DNA from: a virus
Strand: one strand, 5' to 3'
Virus record (IMG/VR): IMGVR_UViG_3300046009_014020
Location: 1 to 44,875 of that record
Length of the DNA: 44,875 nucleotides
Below the pieces are notes generated by a model. The model was given only the letters and a program-made list of their open reading frames with translations. It was not told where the DNA came from and ran no database searches. Each line of letters begins with the position of its first letter. Within the stretch, counting starts at the first letter, position 1. The translations under genes were made by a program, and so were the position numbers. Positions 8,854 to 21,400 of the stretch are shown here, piece after piece.

Positions 8854-9516
8854 TTATAATCCATTAGTAAGACTCTGAATTCTTACTGTATAGTCAATTT
8901 GAATTAATCTATTTAGAGATTTTTGAACAGGATGAAAAATGACATGTGTTAACAAATCTCCCTGACCTGGACCATCTAAACTGTATCCTCTTAATCCTAT
9001 TTCATCAAAAACAAACGAATCCTTACTATTTGTTGCATTATCAAATGCAGCCTGTCCTGCAGGTTCACCGAAATCTAATAAACAACTTACCAATACATCT
9101 GCGTAAGGAGTACCTGCAACATGTCTTACTTCCATAAAATTTCTAGTAGGATCTAAATCAGTCGGTAGTTTAGCATCTATAACTTTACTATATGTCTGAT
9201 TATATAAATTAGCACTTATTCCTACTGTATTAGGTGTTAGATATGTAATAATTCCAGTTTGATCTATCCTTGTTCCGCCATTGCCAAATGCCATCTCGGC
9301 AATTGTTCCAATCCCTTGATTACTAATTCCTCTTGCCAATGCTATGGCAAAATTTTCAAAATGAATAGCATTTCTTTTGTCAACAAAAATTTCTTTAGTT
9401 TTAGGATCAAATATTTTCAAGTGACCTTGAACACTTATTCCGATATTTTCGTTAGGTTTAGACTGCGGCATTTGGTCTATTTCTTTAATTTTTTTGTTTT
9501 GATCGTTAATTGTCAT
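8854..9516 (-). CDS. Virion structural protein, 220 aa, function unknown
   Basis: The N-terminal 20 residues are polar and followed by a beta-rich body with QGHLKIFDPKTKEIFVDKRN, GNGGTRID and FDEIGLRGY, ending in DYTVRIQSLTNGL. It is similar in style to small fibre-region proteins of marine T4-like phages. The start is uncertain: ATG 9514-9516 has no Shine-Dalgarno and lies exactly 5 nt from a GATAAATA late-promoter motif, so translation would be leaderless. The in-frame ATG at 9471 (Met16) is an alternative that would give a 40-nt leader. The position between the protease and the fibre paralogues supports a virion role. Confidence 0.65.
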   Translation of the reverse strand: MTINDQNKKIKEIDQMPQSKPNENIGISVQGHLKIFDPKTKEIFVDKRNAIHFENFAIALARGISNQGIGTIAEMAFGNGGTRIDQTGIITYLTPNTVGISANLYNQTYSKVIDAKLPTDLDPTRNFMEVRHVAGTPYADVLVSCLLDFGEPAGQAAFDNATNSKDSFVFDEIGLRGYSLDGPGQGDLLTHVIFHPVQKSLNRLIQIDYTVRIQSLTNGL

Positions 9517-9521
9517 AATGG

Positions 9522-9529
9522 TATTTATC
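9522..9529 (-). promoter_or_regulatory. Late promoter motif GATAAATA
   Basis: The minus-strand sequence GATAAATA matches the T4-type late element (TATAAATA; NATAAATA in marine relatives). It ends 5 nt before ATG 9516, which would put the transcription start at or next to the A of the ATG. Confidence 0.65.
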
Positions 9530-9547
9530 CATGATTTTTTCTATTCT

Positions 9548-11215
9548 TTATCTTCCAAATCTACTGATCGATGAACGAGGAAAAACTAAACCTTTACTAG
9601 GTCTAGATTTATTTGTATTTTTAGGATAAACTGCTCCCTCTTCTTTTCGCTCTTTAACCCATGCTAAAAATTTATTAGCTGCTCCTTGCAAACTGATATA
9701 ATCTGTATAACCTCCATTGGTGGCATAAATCTGTCCAGTCTTTGCATAGTTTATTACATAATCCCTGGCTTCACTCTGAGTCATTCTAGGATATAATTCT
9801 AACATACAGGCTAAGACACCGGCTACTTGGGGAGATGCCATACTTGTTCCGGGAATTTTGTTATAGTAATAATTACCGTATTGTTGTCGTTTTATATCTA
9901 AAACAGCCCCTCCAGTTAAATTTAACCAACTACTTAAAATTGCTGTTCCTGGGGCAAATAAGTCAACTCGAGGACCACAATTGCTGTAAGTTGCTTTTCT
10001 ATCATCAAGATAATTGTCTATTGCTCCAACACAAATAACATTTGGTGCAGCCGCGGGACTACTACCTCTATTATAATAATAAAAAATATTATCTATAAAA
10101 AAACGATTATCATAATCTAATCCATTTGGTACATCTATCTTAACAGATGCATTGCCGGCTGCACCTACAAATATTACTCCTTCGTTTTGAGCATCTACAA
10201 TATCAGAATCAATTGGAGTATATCTGCTCTGTACTTGAATATATCCAGAATAGGTACCGGATGTAATTAGAGGACCCATACCATAAGAATTAAGTTGAGC
10301 CACAGTAAATGGTCCAGTATATGTAGTTCCCCTATATTCTAACGAAGTAATTGATGCAGGTAATACATAATTTCTAAATCCAAAACTCATGTTTACTATG
10401 GTGGGTTTTTTAATGCCTGTGTTTGGGTTTACCGGTTTATTTTTATGGAATACTCTAATAAAATCAATCAAAAATGCAGATTGAGACGTTGTAAGATAAG
10501 CATATAAATTATAAATGGTTGATTTTTTAGCCCATCCTTGTCTATTACCAGATACAGTTCCGGCAACATGAGTTCCATGATTATTATTAGCTACTCTGGC
10601 TGGATCCAAATATGGTCCATAAACATATGAACCGGGAGAAGGTTCTCCATAAACTTCTTGATAATGTTGATTCCAATCATATTGAACAACTCTAGATCCC
10701 CCAGATCCATCTTGATTCTCTGCAAATTCGGGATGAGCAGAGTCAATAAATCCATCAACAATTACAACATCTACATCTTTTCCTTCATTTAAAATTTCAA
10801 ATGTAGGATACAATGCATTTGTCGACCAATTTGTTGTTCCAGGTATATAACCCCATCCTGTAACTTGTTGTCCTAACCAACATCTGTAAATACCCCAATT
10901 AAAATGAAAAGGATTAGGATTTAATTGTTTTGTAAATGCATTATCCGGATCTGTATATAGATGTGCTGGTTCTATAATCATTCCTGGTAAACCGGCAGCT
11001 AAAGTCACACTTTCAACACGAGAATCATTTCTTATCTGATTAGCTTCTTCATCAGTAAGATAATAATGTGTATTTCTGCTAACAGGCCTACGATGGGCTA
11101 AATCTACTGATCTATTAGGAATATACAAATTTCCACCAGGAGATTCCATATCTTGATAAAATTGATCAAGAAAATCGTAACTTTTGACAGTAACAATATA
11201 TTCTTGTAGATTCAT
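9548..11215 (-). CDS. Subtilisin-like serine protease (S8) with I9-like propeptide
   Basis: This 555-aa protein has a complete S8 triad: D154 in VIVDGFID, H213 in NNHGTHVAGTVSG and S458 in GTSMASPQVAGV, with the oxyanion Asn N355 in GAAGN. Residues 5-75 resemble an inhibitor-I9 propeptide (EYIVTV... then LTDEEANQIRNDSRVESV), so the enzyme probably matures by self-cleavage. There is no secretion signal, consistent with action in the host cytoplasm on virion proteins or as a virion-borne enzyme. The C-terminal 50 residues are basic. A GGAGAG Shine-Dalgarno precedes the ATG. It lies between the collagen-like fibre and smaller fibre proteins, so fibre maturation or digestion of host surface protein are both plausible. 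The family call is firm; the substrate is unknown. Confidence 0.92.
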   Translation of the reverse strand: MNLQEYIVTVKSYDFLDQFYQDMESPGGNLYIPNRSVDLAHRRPVSRNTHYYLTDEEANQIRNDSRVESVTLAAGLPGMIIEPAHLYTDPDNAFTKQLNPNPFHFNWGIYRCWLGQQVTGWGYIPGTTNWSTNALYPTFEILNEGKDVDVVIVDGFIDSAHPEFAENQDGSGGSRVVQYDWNQHYQEVYGEPSPGSYVYGPYLDPARVANNNHGTHVAGTVSGNRQGWAKKSTIYNLYAYLTTSQSAFLIDFIRVFHKNKPVNPNTGIKKPTIVNMSFGFRNYVLPASITSLEYRGTTYTGPFTVAQLNSYGMGPLITSGTYSGYIQVQSRYTPIDSDIVDAQNEGVIFVGAAGNASVKIDVPNGLDYDNRFFIDNIFYYYNRGSSPAAAPNVICVGAIDNYLDDRKATYSNCGPRVDLFAPGTAILSSWLNLTGGAVLDIKRQQYGNYYYNKIPGTSMASPQVAGVLACMLELYPRMTQSEARDYVINYAKTGQIYATNGGYTDYISLQGAANKFLAWVKERKEEGAVYPKNTNKSRPSKGLVFPRSSISRFGR

Positions 11216-11216
11216 A

Positions 11217-12431
11217 TTAACTCTCCAATTGTACCATCGTTAACGATACAGTGATAGATCTGCTGTCTGGACTAGTATTAGTAATTTTTAGATAGGTGCT
11301 GGTAGTTACAGGACTATCATTGTTAAATCCAATTATTGCCGGTGTAATCAGTTGCGTCAAACTTCCAGATGTGGTTATAACTTCAGCTATAACACCTGCT
11401 CCTAATGCTGGATCAACTCCAATTGACCGTGTTAGGTCAGCAGTTCGACTTGCTCCGTCAGAATAAATTACTACCCAAGATGCTGTACTTGTAACAATTT
11501 TTTGTAACGCATAAGTTTTAAATGTACCAACAAATGTAGTAGCACTTGTACCTGCTGACAAAATATTAGTAGATGTTGAAAAAGTCACTCTTGTACCTAG
11601 ACCTGGTCCAGAACCAGCAGCACCACTATATCCACTTGCACCTGAATAGCCACTTCCACTATATCCACTTAAACCAGAATATCCACTTAGACCAGAATAT
11701 CCGGACAACCCAGAATAACCACTAATACCAGAATATCCCGACAAACCAGAATATCCACTTAGACCAGAATATCCACTTAGACCAGAATATCCGCTGATAC
11801 CAGAATAACCACTGATACCAGAATAACCACTATCCCCCTGAGCAACAGCACTACCAGGCATTCCACTATATCCACTATACCCGCTATATCCTGCGCCGCT
11901 AACTCCACTATATCCGCTTAAACCAGAATATCCACTTAAACCACTAAAACCACTACCACCCGAGTATCCGCTAAATGCAACTTGACCCGGTAATCCACTG
12001 TAACCACTAAATCCACTATAACCTACACCGCTAAAACCACTAGTTCCACTGAAACCACTGCGGCCACTGAAACCACTGATTCCAGAAAACCCACTATCTC
12101 CTTGAGCTACAGCAGTTCCCGGTAATCCACTGTAACCGCTAAATCCACTGTATCCACTTATTCCGCTAAATCCACTTATTCCGCTAAATCCACTTATTCC
12201 GCTAAATCCCGAAATTCCTGAGTATCCACTATAACCTTGAGGACCACTAGGACCACTAGGACCAATCGGGCCAAATGGACCCATAGGACCACTAGGTCCA
12301 GATAATTGTGTACTCAATGAATTAATTAGGTTGTTATAATTTACCCGTCGTGTGAGTTGATCTTTTGTAACAATAAAAAACGTGTCACTGGTTGCTGTGC
12401 TGATAATTGGTAGTTGTGTAACTTGCGGCAT
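11217..12431 (-). CDS. Collagen-like tail fibre protein
   Basis: This 404-aa protein has three parts. Residues 1-44 are an N-terminal attachment segment (MPQVTQLPIISTATSDTFF). Residues about 45-273 are an uninterrupted-looking Gly-X-Y region. The last 130 residues are a beta-rich C-terminal head. The first Gly-X-Y triplets are proline-bearing (GPSGPMGPFGPIGPSGP). The rest are almost entirely Gly-(Tyr/Phe/Ile/Leu)-Ser, broken by short GLPGTAVAQGDSG-type inserts that recur twice. Collagen-like shafts form trimers in phage fibres, so the head is probably receptor-facing. An AAGGA Shine-Dalgarno precedes the ATG. The gene sits 1 nt after the giant structural gene. Confidence 0.85.
   Translation of the reverse strand: MPQVTQLPIISTATSDTFFIVTKDQLTRRVNYNNLINSLSTQLSGPSGPMGPFGPIGPSGPSGPQGYSGYSGISGFSGISGFSGISGFSGISGYSGFSGYSGLPGTAVAQGDSGFSGISGFSGRSGFSGTSGFSGVGYSGFSGYSGLPGQVAFSGYSGGSGFSGLSGYSGLSGYSGVSGAGYSGYSGYSGMPGSAVAQGDSGYSGISGYSGISGYSGLSGYSGLSGYSGLSGYSGISGYSGLSGYSGLSGYSGLSGYSGSGYSGASGYSGAAGSGPGLGTRVTFSTSTNILSAGTSATTFVGTFKTYALQKIVTSTASWVVIYSDGASRTADLTRSIGVDPALGAGVIAEVITTSGSLTQLITPAIIGFNNDSPVTTSTYLKITNTSPDSRSITVSLTMVQLES
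11610..12299 (-). repeat. Gly-X-Ser triplet-repeat tract in the collagen-like gene
   Basis: About 229 codons repeat Gly-X-Y, mostly as Gly-Tyr/Phe/Ile/Leu-Ser, giving a 9-nt period and frequent near-identical 18-nt units. Such a tract can expand and contract by slippage or recombination. Confidence 0.85.
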
Positions 12432-12432
12432 T

Positions 12433-15400
12433 TTATAATCCTTCTATTGGGTCATTATTTTCATCTGTTAATGCTATTCCACTTCCTAAAATTAATGAAC
12501 TAACTTGACCATAATATGACTGATTAGGAATTTCAGAAGGTCTACTCTGCAAAAATAGTGCAGGTGCAGTGGTGCTTTCTAATATAGACTTAGTCGAACT
12601 ATCAGTTATTTGATTATTCCAAAAATCGGAACTATCAAATACTTTTTGTGTTACAACTAATCTTACATTTTCCGTCAATCCATCTTTAATATTTAACGTA
12701 ATGTTTTGAACCAATAAGTTTCTATAATTTGATTCTAAATTTAAATTACCTACATAGTTATTATTAGCCAAACTATTATATATGGTCACATCATTAGCGG
12801 TTATAACTCCATCACCGTCGATATCATATAATAAGTCAACGGGTAAAGTACTGCTGACAATTTGACTGGCTGTGGTTGCATATAAATTGGCTGTATTTGT
12901 ATTAATACTTACGGTTATACTGAATTCTGGTTCATTGTAATCAAGTCCTTTGTATATCCAACCATTAATTGCGTTTTCTTCTGCCGATCCAGTATAAACC
13001 CAAATTTGATTTGTTGCTGTGACAATGTAAGCATCATTGATATTTTGTGTAATTGGTAATTCAGCAGTCGTAGCAGTAGTACCTAAAATGTTGGCTTCAA
13101 TACTATCAAATCCAAAATTATTGTTATGGGTAATAATTGCTGCTTTTCTTAATTTTCTTCCTCCATAATAAACTTCAATTTGATCAATTGGATTTATAGT
13201 AGAGGTAGTAGAGAGAATAATCCCTTTATTAGAAATTTGATCACCTGCTAAAGTCGCAGTCGTAATATAATCTACAGCACTGATATTAAATGTAGAAATT
13301 GTACTAGTTGTAATTAAAATTGTTTGTCTGTACAAATATTCATTAAATGGAATATTTTGATCAGGACTTTGATCTACTACTTTTGTGCCTATATTAAGAT
13401 TATAACTAGGCCCTGTACCCAGTGTAGACCTACGAAGTTGTTTTAGTACATTACCATTTATTTCAAAAAATTCTATTCTTTCTCTATCAATTAGAACTAC
13501 ACCGGGAATTTTTTTACTAATCAATGGCGGTGTTAGTATACTAGCATCATCCACATGTATTTCACTATCGGTGAAAAATAACGGTTTCGTTAATACTGCG
13601 GTGTTACGCTTCGACAGTCTCTTATAATGTGTTCTATTAAAAATATCACTAAAAATTCTATACCCTAAAGTTGTTTCGGATAATGGATTAGATAGTAAAG
13701 TTGTAATTACAACTGAATTTGCCGATGTCAAATGCCATTGGCCTGATAGCTCAACTGTGATTTCATCGTCTAGTACATGGAAATCTAAAGAATTTCTTAA
13801 CACAATCCCGTCAACTGTAACCCAAACATAATTACTGTTCGATATAGGTCTACTTACTTTAAATCTTCTATTAAGATTTCCTCTAAATGTTTCAGTTCTA
13901 ACAGCCATATCATCATGATTATTGAATGTAATAATCTTTAGAATTGAATTCGTAATAGGAGTTGTTAATCTCAAAATATTATTTTGTATATCAAATTCAG
14001 CAGCAGGAGTCGATCCAAAGGGTTTTCCTAATACTGCAATTACATCATTTAATTGTAATAGCCCCGGACGAATTGAAATTTTATTTGAAACATTGTTTAA
14101 GGTCCATTCTCCTGCATACAGCAACTCTCTGCCATTAAGATAAACTCTTACCAAATCAATTGAGTATGATGCAGGAGCACGAGATATATTATTATCTATG
14201 TCATAATCTAATACATTTAAGTCTGTCACTTCATAATAAGATATTATAGGAGGCTGCAATCTTCTATATCCACTACCGGTGTCCAATTCTACTATAATAT
14301 TTCCTGCTGCAGGTTCAATTAAACCAGGAGGTTTATCAACAATAAACTCTTGTACAATAGATGAAAGATCTACATTATAAATTTGCTCATAAAATTCATT
14401 AAAATATTTGTTTTCTGAACCAAAAAACCATGCTTGCACAGTGTTGACTCTATCCGGATCAAGATTATAAATTTTAGCAGCAGCACTATTGGGCGAAGCA
14501 TCACTAGTATCAAAAATATAACCTAGAGTACTTGTGTTCACTGTTGTTAATTTTGGTATTGCAACACCATTTACTGAGACATAAGCACTTTTGACTGTTA
14601 GTGTAGAATTAAAACTAACTAATTCAGCAGTAGTAGATCCATCTTCTACGACCTGAATATCTCTATCTAATACCCCTGCTTCAATATTTTCTCTGCCGCC
14701 ACCTATTGAAACAACCGTATACCCTAATTTTCCTTGAGTCGATTGTGGAGCAACAACTAATTTATTATTAGCCCAATCATAGGTAAAGTATTCAGAATCT
14801 TGAAATAATGATGAAATTGTTTCTACATAACTGAATATCTTATTATCATACGAAACAAAAATACTTGCAATATTAGGAGGTATAAATGCTAATGTTGCTG
14901 ATGTTAATACATTTGCATAAATGTCTATACTACCATTATACACTGTAGGAGCACCTTGATTAAATCTTGTATAGACATTAATTCCTATAGAATCATGAGC
15001 TTCCCCGGGTACTAGTTCCTCTGGAGCATAACTGGTAAATGGAGTAATAAATCCATCACCGTCTATAATGATTTCTTCAGGATTTACTCCTAGTGCACCG
15101 GACAATGTATTCGTTGTTGTATTCCACGACCCCCCATCTATTACTGTATCTAATAAACTAGAATTAGTTGAATATGTCCAAAATTCAACTGTTGCAGTAT
15201 TTGTTACGGTTGTAATGGTATTTTCTACCCCTGATATAATAATTGTACTAGTACTTAAAATATTTTGTGTAATAGTTGAACTGAATTTTACTCTATTAGT
15301 CGATGTATAAATTGCTATAACTTTTACATCTTTGTTAGGATTTAAAATTTGTGTATTAAACAGTGTTTGAGTATTTTGAAACTTTGTTGCACTTAATAAA

Positions 15401-18400
15401 TTTACAATCTGTCCAACTGCTACTCCACTTGTTGTAGAAAGAGATACTGTATCTGTCCCAAAAACTATAGGAGCAGATACTTCAATTTTTGTATAGTAGT
15501 CTATACCTTCTGCGTATACACTTTGCCCAAATGGAGAATAAGATACATCCCAATCAGTAGTATAATCAAATGGTAAACCCTGTAAACTTGTACCGGGATA
15601 TTCTATTCCAGACATTAATTGAGGTAAATCAGCACCTGGCATCCCAATATTTGGATGATACAGTTCAATTATTCGTTCAACTGCATCAAATAATTTGATG
15701 TTTTTATAATATCTGACTTCTAGAATTTGACCAAAAGATGGCACGAATTGAGTAAACACTATATCAGAAAATGATTTTTTATAACTATTATATTCCTGTT
15801 CATATTGTTCTATAACAAAATCAGCACCTAATACCAAATCTCCATCCAAAAAAGTGGAAACGGTAGTTTTATCATCATTAATAAACCAAGATAAAGTAAA
15901 TCTATTCGCACTACCGTCACAAACAAATCTATCTACAATTTGTTCATTATTTAAAATTTGTTGTTTTTTAATTCTATCAAATTTTATACCGATTGTATTA
16001 GTTCTAATTTTATTGTTTTCTAACTGTGCATATGTAACTGCAGGAACTAATTCTGTATCCCCCCCTCCTGTTAATACAACAAGAGGTGCAATTCTATATC
16101 CTGATCCTTTGTTAGTTAATTCAATTTTACTTATTTTACCAGAAGTAATATATGCAATTGCTTTTGCTCCAGAACCCGAATCACCAGGCTGCGTTACGAT
16201 AGTTACTTGAGGAGGAATTGTATATCCAGATCCCCCATCTCCAATTATAATTTCTCCTACTTCGAACAAATGATTATCATTCCAAGCCTTATATGGTTGT
16301 TCTAGTAACAATGGATTATCCGATTGAACTGTTTCAAATTTATTAGAGTTTTCATTGTAATAGCTTGGCAAATCAAAATCTGTAAAGAAACTATTAGATG
16401 GCTCAAAGACTTCATGACTTGCTGTGAAAGTTCTAATCTGAGAATGATAAGGTTTTACTTCTTTAAGATAAGCTTCATAATTAGTAGCATCTTGAAATTT
16501 ATATACTGGAATTTGTTGTAATTGTCCTGCATAATTTATTACATTAATAAACGAAGTTTTGAATGCCCAATCTAATAATTTTTGTTCAGTTAGTGCATAC
16601 TTTACTGCCTTAAAGAAAAATAAATTCCAATTAACTTTAAGTTCATTAATAAACAAATCTTCTTTTAGTGCTGTTAGAATATATCCTAGTTCTAAATCTG
16701 GAGTTTGATCATATAATGTTTGATCAAAACTGTTGTTCTGATCAAATCCTAGATCAGTATTAATCGAATCCCAAATTTTATTTGAAATTTGAATTGTGCC
16801 GGATTCACTATATACTAAGTCAAATCCCTTACCAAACGTACCTAATGTTTCGTTGGATTTTTTAACAATGATATATTTGCCTTTACCAGAATTTTTAACT
16901 TTAACATATTGTCCAGGAATCAAATCCTCCAAGCTATCCAATTCAAATACTTGATTGACAGTATATGTGTAATCAACAAATTCGTTATAGTCTGATGATT
17001 TCCAGTCTACGTAGTTCCAATACAAAGGTGTATTATATTTTTGAGTCTGTTTTCTTTCCCAATCTCTGTTTAAACTATTCCATTCAAACTTTGTCCATTT
17101 TCCATTGTACAAATTATCTGCTAGAACTATAACAGAATAAGGTCTTACAAAAAGATTAGGTACTTCAGCAAAGTTACTGCCCTTTTGTCTTATAGTAACA
17201 TTAATTATAGACCCATTTGAATCTATTTCGGAAGACAATTCTGCAGTAGTATCATTATCACCAATTATAATATTCGGTGCTATTTTATAACCGAATCCGG
17301 CATCTAAAATTGTAATACTTTCAATCTTTCCATTTAATATTGAACAAGACAACCTAGCCTGTCTTAAATATCTTGTATCTATTAAATTTAATCCTTCATT
17401 ATCCTCAACGACTTCATCAAATTGCCCTGTAAATTCATCTGGAGGATTTTCTTGTTTGTTCAAATTAACAAAACTATAGTTGTCTGTAATTTGATTTTCT
17501 AAAAGTATACTATTAGCAAATTCAGTTAATTCGCGTAGAGCCGACTTTCTATCTTTAAAAAGTGTTTGTCTCGGTCTAATACTAATACCATATCTAGTTC
17601 TCTCACTTAAGGCAGGATCAGGAATTATATTTCCTAAAGAATCTTTTCCTAAAAGACTATCAAATAATTTTTTATCATACAATACAGGAGGCATACTGGT
17701 TGCAGAACCTTCTTCTATTAATGCCCATTCTGTATGCTTAGGAATTTTGTTCTTTATAGTATCAAATGCCATGTTGAGATGTATTCTTTTATCAATTAAC
17801 AGTGGTCCAACATTTGATAATATTACTGCATCTTTACTGATTGGAGCCGCATATCTAATTCCATAAGTTGTAGGATCTGCTATAATATTTGCAACCTGAT
17901 ATGCACTTATTCTTCTATTTTTATTAGCTGGTACAGTAACTTTGTTTTTTACCCAGAAATAATAAACATTGGTAAAACTATTACTGACTGAATTGTAAAT
18001 TTGTTTTACAGAGATACAACTATTATCAACATATTTAGGCTGACCGCTTGCTCCTTCTGTTAATCCAACATTTGTGTCAGCAATTTCTAACCACTCTGAC
18101 GGCAAATAACTACTTCTTACCCATTCATAGACATCTATTGTAGCGCCCGGAAATGTAGATCCCCAATTATTTTTTCTATATGTGAGATCACCCTGCTCAT
18201 ACCATATATATTTTATGGTACTTAAATCCCACCATAATTCTCCTAAGTGCTCATCTAACCAACTTGTATCATTGTCTACAACTACTCCGGCAGTACCTAT
18301 GCTGTAAACAGCAGGGTCATAAGCAGATTTATATCGTATTTCTTGCTCTGCTATTCCGGCAATTTTACCTTTTACAGGATCTATAATATCTAGATAATCT

Positions 18401-21400
18401 AAAATAGTTTCATCAAAAGTATTAATTAATCTTGTTTTTTGGATAGTTTCAATATCTACTACATTTTCCGACGATCTATATATATCTAAATTATTTCTGT
18501 TTCTATCAATTTTATTATATTGATAAAATGAAGATGTTGATATAGTAGATAGACAAGGAGAACCAACGTACACAGTGTTATTATCTATAGCAATACTGTG
18601 ACCAAAATTAGTTCCTTCTAATTGTTCATTAAGAGGAGGCGAAAGTTCTGCAGAAAGCACAAATCTACTGCCATTGGCAATCTTATCATATAGATAAACA
18701 GTACCGAAATTTTCTACTACATCATAAAAAGATGTACTACTTGAATCGAAAGAAGTTACATTTGAGTCGAAAACAGTTGGAACATTATTATTTCTTCCGA
18801 TTGCGCTAATAGCTAATGTAGAAGTTGTAGCATTAATTTCTAATTCTTGACCAAAAAACAATCCAGCATTAGACACCGGATTAGAAATTACTGTAGAATA
18901 TGTAAATGTAGATCCATTCCTTACGAAAACTGAAACTTTGCCAAACGAATCATCCTCATTTTTAATAAAGGGCGTTCCTACAAATAGATATTCTGCGTCT
19001 TTACTAATCGCAACAGATTCTCCAAATCTAGAATTACTATTAACTGTAAATGATGTTGCAGTTAACTGATATCTAATCGGTGTATTAGAATCAATATCAA
19101 TAAACACTTCAACATAGTTTTCGCCCGGAGCAGATATTACAGTAAATTGGCCGTCTTCAGAACTGACTATATTGTAACCAAATTCGTCTCCTACAACCGG
19201 AGTTTGAGCAGTTAAACTACTAATATAGGTTGTAATTAATCCATTAGAACTTGTATTAATATTGTTTGTTGATAAAATAGTAGAGGTGTTATAAAACCTA
19301 ATTGAAGAATTTTTAGGAATATCGATAGGTAACAGAGAATTTATTGTAATATAACGTGTTATCGAGTCATCGTATATGGTCGAAACTTGAAAACCGCTTA
19401 ATACATCATTTAGTACACCCGGTACCCAAACTGTTTGACCCAATGCAATCGATGAAGTACTATCTATGTAAATTAAAGATGTTCCAACAGTAGCAGTCGA
19501 AACAACTGTATGTTTAGCGATAGGTAAAATATTTTGATAAAGATAAACTTTGCCACTATTAGTATTAGCTGTGCCAGGAGCACCTATAGCTAATAAATTA
19601 GTGGTTTCATTAACATTTATACTGGCACCAAATCTTTCATAAGACACATTTATCGGGCTTACCAAAATAATTTCTGCGTTATCCTTTAGAATAATAGGAT
19701 CAATACTAGAAATCTTTACAGCACCTGTATAAGTAGATGCTTGGATAGGAGCTACATCTAATGCATATCTCAATGTAGTCCCGGTTGTGGCTAAATTTCC
19801 TATAGCAGGAGCACCTGCATAAAGTAGTCCAAAATTTGTCCCAGCCAATTGCTTACTATTGTATGTTACCGAATAACCAAACTCAGTAATACCAGTCGAT
19901 GTATGATATTGATTGATTCCACTATTCAGTGAATATGAAAGATATCTAGATGATCCTTGCTCTTGTCTAATAAAAAGATATACTCTACCAGTATCTATTA
20001 TATTTGCAAATCCCGGAGAACCAACTAGTATCACATTACTCTTATCATTTTTATGTAATGAAAATCCGAATTTTTCATTAGGTAGTGTTATTCCTGACAA
20101 ATTCTTTTTAGTATTGTAGTTAAAAAACTTTCTATATACTTTCCAATCAAAACTACCATCTACAGATTGATTATCTATCCAAAAATTACTATTAATTTCT
20201 GCCTTAAGCATGTCTTTATCGTTAGGCAGTTGATCGAATGTTGCAAATCTAGCACTTGCAAATTTATAAAGTAATCCGGGTGACAGAAGTTCTTCATTTA
20301 GTATAGTAACCAAGGTACTATCTACTGTAATTTGATTTAGTCTTGGAATAGATCTTACAACATAAACACCATTTACCTGATCATTAAAGTTATTAATAAT
20401 AATAACTTCACCTACTTTTAAATTATGAAAGGTATCAGTTACAAACGTAATAGCAAGACCGGGAGCATTAACAAATACACCGACTATTTTTGAAGTCTGT
20501 ATTGTATATCTTAAAATATCCCAATCTCCATTAGACTTAAATCCTAACCAAAATATATCACCATTATTAATTGCTTGTGTGTTTGCTATGTCTAATAGAC
20601 TATTTTCATTATATGCTGTTGCAGTTATATCCTCAAAACTGACATAACCGGCAGTAGGAAATCTAAAAATATTAGTAGAGGTAGTTAAAAATGTTTCTAA
20701 AGGATTATAATCTTCTAATGTTATGAAGAAATTTGTTGAAGTAGAATAATAAATTAAATCAATAGGATTTATTGGTTTTTGATTAACAAAATTAATAACC
20801 TGAGGATTTTCTATAAATGTACCTTCCTCTAATCCTATTTCTAACTCTTCGTATGACGAGTACGATCCGTATTGTCCTAATCTTAAAGCCCATTCTTCAT
20901 TATAAGAAAGTTCTCCTTGAAGATTAAAAACGCTGGCTTTTGACATTTTAGAAATAGAATTTTTTGTTCCTTTTTCTTTTATAAATCCCTGATAAAATTT
21001 ATATTGACTTATAGGATTTATAAAAATGTTGTTCATATATACTCTAGGAGTATATCCAACTAAATGTTGTGCCATCTTTTGTTGTGCAGCATCAAAATTA
21101 TCTATGTCAATACTATAGAAATCTTCAAATTGATTTATTTTATATTCTAAATTAGGTAGTAAATCTTGTGTTGGTTTTTCATTTAGTAAAACCCAATTGT
21201 TAAAATCAAAAGTAGTTGATGCTGTAACATTTTGTTTAGCAGAGTAATAATTCCCGTTATATCTAACTGTATCTCCATAAAGATAAGTGGTGTATCTTTG
21301 CCAATCTCTTACTATAGCTGTATCAAAAAGAAATCCAGGGCTAAAATAATCTCCGTTCCAATCTTTTGTTCTAAATCCTATTAATTTTACTCTACGTTGT

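Noticed and set aside
11610-12299. CRISPR-like repeats
   Set aside because: The repeats are a 9-nt-period coding tract (Gly-X-Ser) without spacers of constant length.
15854-16210. 118-aa plus-strand frame inside the giant gene
   Set aside because: It is antisense to a strongly supported coding region, has no ribosome-binding site or recognisable domain, and is typical of mirror frames in A+T-rich genes.
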